Source of the DNA: Cohnella sp. CFH 77786
Lineage (GTDB): Bacteria; Bacillota; Bacilli; Paenibacillales; Paenibacillaceae
Assembly: GCF_019400745.1 (NCBI RefSeq)
Contig: NZ_WJIB01000005.1
Span: forward strand, 62,001 to 126,000
Length of the DNA: 64,000 nt
Direction of reading: 5' to 3'
Shown here piece by piece: positions 60,572-64,000 of this stretch (position 1 is the first letter of the stretch; each line of letters starts with the position of its first letter). Position numbers and translations under genes: made by a program. The notes beneath the pieces are model-generated. The model had not been told where the DNA came from and made no database searches. It worked only from the letters and a program-made list of their open reading frames with translations.

Positions 60572-62422
60572 GTGAAACGCAGACGTGTTTGGCGGCGGAT
60601 CGCACGAAAATGGTCGGTGGTCTTCGCCATTGTCCCAATGCTTCTCAGCTCTCTTCCGGCGGCGGCAAAAGCGCAGGATCTGGAACCGCGGATGAAAGAG
60701 CTGTCCGGACTGGAACGGCTTGTACTGAGCTTGCTGGGAAACAACGCAACTTACAGCAATATCACGTTCAAAGGCGAAGACGAGCAGGCCTTTTTTTTCA
60801 ATAACGCCGCTGACGTTATCGGTATCGGGCAAGGCGTCATACTCAGTACCGGATACAATGAACACCTGTTTGGAATGAACCAGTATACCGATCAGGGAGT
60901 AGGCTATGGCGGAGCGGGAGATCCCGATCTTGACGCGGTAGCGGGAGTCCCAACGGAGGACGCGGCCGTCTTGGAGTTCGACTTCGTACCGTCGGTGGAC
61001 GTGTTGAAGTTCCGCTACGTGTTCGCTTCCGACGAGTACAACGAAGACGTAAACAACGGGTTCAACGATGCTTTCGGGATATTTCTGAACGGTGCGAACG
61101 TTGCGCTCTTGGACGATGGAACGACTCCGGTTACGATCGACAACGTGAACAGAAACAAACACAGCCATCTCTACGTGGATAACGAGTATTACGAGAGCGA
61201 GGCTAAGTTTTCAACGGAAATGGACGGCTTTACCAAAGTGTTGACGATCGAAGCCAAAGTCAATAAAGGCGTAACGAACCATTTGAAACTGGCCATCGCC
61301 GATGCTGGCGACGACGTCGTGGACTCCAATGTTTTCATCGAGACCGAGTCGCTCCCTGCCGATCCGCCCGTCATCATTCAATTCAGCCAAGCGGAATACG
61401 CGGTGGAGGAGAGCGGGGAAGCGTTGATTACGGTAACTCGTTCTAAAGACGGCGGATTTCAAGACGTCAATTTTGCCACGTCCGACGGCACTGCCACGGC
61501 AGGTCAAGATTATAAATCCGTTAAGGGGTTCCTGGAGTTTGAGCCGGGCGAAACTTCCCAGACGTTCGCGATTCCGATTACCGACGATGCGTTGCCGGAA
61601 GGCGACGAGACCATACAGTTGACATTGAGCGATCCTTCAGCCGGCGCCGAACTCGGGACGTTGTACACGGCGACCTTGACGATTCATAACGATTTGCAAT
61701 ATCCGGCCGAATTGCAATTCAGCAAGGCGGAATACATGGAACCCGAGAACAACACGCAAATGGCGATTACGGTAACGCGTTCCAAGGGCACGCATGGCAC
61801 GGTTAGCGTCGATTACGCCACGTCCGACGGTTCGGCAACGGCCGGTCAAGACTACGTTTCCTCATCGGGAACTTTAGTTTTCGCGCCTGGTGAAATCTAC
61901 AAAATCTTCACGGTTCCGATTAAAGACGACATCCTACCGGAAGGCGACGAAACCGTGCTGCTGAAGCTAAGCAACCCGACCGGCGGCGCGGTCTTAGGGA
62001 CGCAGCAGACGGCCAAGTTGACGATTAAGTACGATAGCGAAGAAGAACCTAATCCTACGTCTGACTATTACCCCATAGCGGTCGAGTTCGCCAATGATCA
62101 TTACGTCGTGGACGAGGGAAGCGGCACCGTGACGTTGTCCGTCGTCCGTGAAGACGGCTCGTTTTGGGAATCCTATGTGGAATACTGCTTTTGCAACCAA
62201 ACGGCCGTAAATGGGAAGGATTACTACGGCATCTCCGGTACCTTGAAATTCGATATTTACGAAAGGAGAAAGACGATTACGGTCAAAATCGTAGACGACG
62301 AAATTCCGGAATCGCTGGAAACGTTCGGCGTTTTCCTAAGAAAACCGGGCGGAGGTTGGACCATACTCGGCCCGAAAAGCAAGACCTGGATCAGCATCGT
62401 GGATAATGATTCCTCGCCATAA
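60572..62422 (+). CDS. Secreted Calx-beta protein with choice-of-anchor-like domain
   Basis: 616 residues. A Lys/Arg-rich signal peptide (about 1-34) is followed by a choice-of-anchor L-like domain (about 38-258): NNAADVIGIGQGVILSTGYNEHL, then DFVPSVDVLKFRYVFASDEYNE. Three Calx-beta repeats follow (about 270-610), each with FATSDGTATAGQDY or similar and PITDDALPEGDETIQL. Calx-beta binds calcium in other proteins. No SLH domain or LPXTG is seen. GTG at 60572 follows ggagg. A surface or extracellular adhesion/matrix role is plausible (inference). Confidence 0.9.
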   Translation: MKRRRVWRRIARKWSVVFAIVPMLLSSLPAAAKAQDLEPRMKELSGLERLVLSLLGNNATYSNITFKGEDEQAFFFNNAADVIGIGQGVILSTGYNEHLFGMNQYTDQGVGYGGAGDPDLDAVAGVPTEDAAVLEFDFVPSVDVLKFRYVFASDEYNEDVNNGFNDAFGIFLNGANVALLDDGTTPVTIDNVNRNKHSHLYVDNEYYESEAKFSTEMDGFTKVLTIEAKVNKGVTNHLKLAIADAGDDVVDSNVFIETESLPADPPVIIQFSQAEYAVEESGEALITVTRSKDGGFQDVNFATSDGTATAGQDYKSVKGFLEFEPGETSQTFAIPITDDALPEGDETIQLTLSDPSAGAELGTLYTATLTIHNDLQYPAELQFSKAEYMEPENNTQMAITVTRSKGTHGTVSVDYATSDGSATAGQDYVSSSGTLVFAPGEIYKIFTVPIKDDILPEGDETVLLKLSNPTGGAVLGTQQTAKLTIKYDSEEEPNPTSDYYPIAVEFANDHYVVDEGSGTVTLSVVREDGSFWESYVEYCFCNQTAVNGKDYYGISGTLKFDIYERRKTITVKIVDDEIPESLETFGVFLRKPGGGWTILGPKSKTWISIVDNDSSP

Positions 62423-62493
62423 TCCGTTTGCGATCCAAACCGAAGCCCGCTGGTAAGGCATCGGCTTCACTATGAACCGGCAGGTGATCCTTC

Positions 62494-63942
62494 TTGGAAA
62501 GAATTGTCTTCTTATTGCTCCTCATTTTCGCGATCGCGATTCCCTTGCCTGCGTTCGCCCAAGAGGAAGCAGCCGGTGGCAAACTAATCCGCGACCCGAA
62601 GCTGGAGGACGAAATCAGGCAAGCGCTGTCCATCCGCAACCGATCGGTCACGAAGGACGATTTGCTGAAGCTCAGGAAGCTGGCTTTGCCGAATGAGAGA
62701 ATCCACAGTTTGGAAGGATTGGAATTCGCGGCTGGGCTGGAGGAGATCGATCTCAGCGGCAACCGGATCCGCGACGTCGCGCCGTTACGGTCTTTACAAA
62801 GGCTTCGCATTCTGGATTTGAGCGATAACCGTATCTCGGACATTCGTCCTTTAAGCGGACTCTCTTCCCTCATTCATTTGAATATGAGCTTGAACTCGGT
62901 GAAAGATCTGGCACCGCTCTCCGGATTGGCTAACTTGGTATACCTGCAAGCGAATTACAATCGAATTCGGGACCTTTCCCCGATCGGAGAGATGAAAAAA
63001 CTCGAAAGCCTGTTTCTGTTCGGCAATCGTATCTCCGACCTGAAACCGCTGGGCAAGCGGATGAAAGCCAAGCAGAACAGGTTGCTTCGTCTGGACGTCC
63101 GGGGCAATCCGCTCGCGCAGACTATGCAACTTTGGATCGACTCCGCGAAGAAGGAGAAGCCGATCGATCTTTTTTTCGATCCGCCGCGGGCGCCGGCCAT
63201 CGATTTTGATATCCCCATTCTGATCGACGGCGAGCTTCAACCGTTCAGCGGACAAGCCGTTATTCTCCAAAACCGGGCTTTCGTGCCCATGCGTGCCTTA
63301 TTCGAAAAGCTTGGCTTCGATATCAAGTGGGAGAAAGGAGGAATCCTTGCAAGCAAAGCGGACACGGTCATCCGGCTGGAAGTCGGTTCTCCCAAGGCTT
63401 ATGTCAATGGCAGCGAAAAGGAACTGGAAGCGGCCCCCGTTCAGCAAAACGGAACGGTGCTCGTTCCTCTTCGGTTCGTAGCCGAGAACGCGGGATCGCA
63501 CCTAGTCTGGGAGCGAACCGCGCAGGCCGTCATCCTGACTACCGATCCGACGGCAACTCGGTTTCGCCACGGATTCGAGCTGGTGCGCGATTCCGGGGAG
63601 GACGATGCCGCACCTTTCAAGTTCGTATCCGCGTCCGGAGATCAACTCCTGCCGGACCGTTACATATCGGCGGAGCCGTTCCGGGACGGTTTGGCCGTCG
63701 TCAGAAGACGAGACGGCAACTGGGCGCTCGTCAACTTCAAGGGCGAATACGTGCTCTATTCTCCTTACAAGCTCACCGGGCTGTCGGAAGGCCTTGTTCT
63801 GTTCCGCGGCAAGGACGGCTGGGGGTATCTCGATACGTCCGGCGAAGTCGCGATCGAGGCGGATTATGAGCAAGCGAACCCGTTCCGGGAAGGGAAAGCC
63901 GATGTCATCTTCGATGGAACGTCCATGACGCTGACAAGATAA
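62494..63942 (+). CDS. Secreted LRR / copper amine oxidase N / WG-repeat protein
   Basis: 482 residues. Signal peptide (about 1-24, LPAFAQ). Leucine-rich repeats of the internalin-like 22-residue type (about 55-205: GLEEIDLSGNRIRDVAPLRSL and so on). Copper-amine-oxidase N-terminal domain (about 240-355: FVPMRALFEKLGFDIKWEKGG, VLVPLRFVAENAGS), common in wall-associated proteins of Paenibacillaceae. WG repeats (about 385-475: DGNWALVNFKGEYVL, GKDGWGYLDTSGE). TTG at 62494 (caggtgat upstream). Follows the Calx-beta gene by 71 bp, probably co-transcribed. Confidence 0.9.
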   Translation: MERIVFLLLLIFAIAIPLPAFAQEEAAGGKLIRDPKLEDEIRQALSIRNRSVTKDDLLKLRKLALPNERIHSLEGLEFAAGLEEIDLSGNRIRDVAPLRSLQRLRILDLSDNRISDIRPLSGLSSLIHLNMSLNSVKDLAPLSGLANLVYLQANYNRIRDLSPIGEMKKLESLFLFGNRISDLKPLGKRMKAKQNRLLRLDVRGNPLAQTMQLWIDSAKKEKPIDLFFDPPRAPAIDFDIPILIDGELQPFSGQAVILQNRAFVPMRALFEKLGFDIKWEKGGILASKADTVIRLEVGSPKAYVNGSEKELEAAPVQQNGTVLVPLRFVAENAGSHLVWERTAQAVILTTDPTATRFRHGFELVRDSGEDDAAPFKFVSASGDQLLPDRYISAEPFRDGLAVVRRRDGNWALVNFKGEYVLYSPYKLTGLSEGLVLFRGKDGWGYLDTSGEVAIEADYEQANPFREGKADVIFDGTSMTLTR

Positions 63943-63956
63943 GCTGAAATACAGGA

Positions 63957-63985
63957 AGCGCCCTCGCTCGCGAGGGCGCTTTGTC
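63957..63985 (+). terminator. Terminator at the right edge
   Basis: agcgccctcg / cgagggcgct hairpin with short T-run, directly after the LRR protein gene. Confidence 0.7.
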
Positions 63986-64000
63986 GCAGCGGCGGCATAT

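Overview
The window looks like chromosome of a spore-forming, high-GC Firmicute of the Paenibacillaceae (Cohnella- or Paenibacillus-like). This rests on family recognition, not a search. Signs are the LplA/LplB/LplC-type sugar ABC genes, many spore coat genes (CotS, CotSA, YheC/D and CotF types), an SLH-anchored GH18 protein, a heterocycloanthracin-type peptide cluster, Gram-positive ribosome binding sites (many GGAGG) and frequent TTG/GTG starts.

Layout. 1-5.3 kb: end of a sugar operon (two permeases, binding lipoprotein, BadF-type sugar kinase, GH4 phospho-glycosidase). 5.4-9 kb: leftward operon of ABC ATPase, ABC-2 permease, TetR and EamA exporter, with one promoter and two identical palindromes beside it. 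9.3-10.5 kb: an Xre-type regulator carrying nine 29-residue APF repeats. 10.7-14.3 kb: helD, with an 11-bp direct repeat flanking its -10 box, then a TerC protein. 14.4-27.1 kb: a potassium island, namely a c-di-AMP riboswitch and terminator in front of kimA, then kdpFABC, a soluble protein with two complete KdpD sensor modules in tandem, a full KdpD kinase and KdpE. 27.2-28.5 kb: two unknown proteins, the second behind a Fur box.

28.6-32.8 kb: leftward cell-surface genes (SLH-GH18, GT-C-like membrane protein, phosphoesterase lipoprotein). 33-39.6 kb: a spore-coat and glycosyltransferase set (UgtP/MGDG-type, CotSA-type x2, YheC/D ATP-grasp, CotS kinase-like, HipA-like). 39.7-45.6 kb: a thiazole/oxazole-modified peptide cluster with a 20-cysteine heterocycloanthracin-type precursor, a ThiF-like leader-binding maturation protein, a YcaO cyclodehydratase and a SagB dehydrogenase. 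A sigma-K-like promoter lies before the precursor and a terminator after it. 45.7-45.9 kb: three 52-bp tandem repeats. 46-46.9 kb: an aldo/keto reductase gene interrupted by one in-frame TGA.

47-52.8 kb: CotF-pair / alcohol dehydrogenase / CotF-pair block resembling the B. subtilis yra operon, an M14-like amidohydrolase, a DUF2334 deacetylase-like protein, a second CotS, and two small proteins. 52.8-57.6 kb: YraQ/ArsP-type permease, divergent from selD, mnmH (selenouridine tRNA modification) and a TVP38 protein, then LysE. 57.7-60.1 kb: a three-gene ABC exporter. 60.2-64 kb: a small unknown protein, a secreted Calx-beta protein, and a secreted LRR / copper-amine-oxidase-N / WG-repeat protein.

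The strongest novelty candidates are the three-module KdpD sensing arrangement beside a c-di-AMP-controlled kimA, the Cys-triplet peptide cluster in a spore-coat neighbourhood, the Xre-APF repeat protein, and the Fur-box gene of unknown function.
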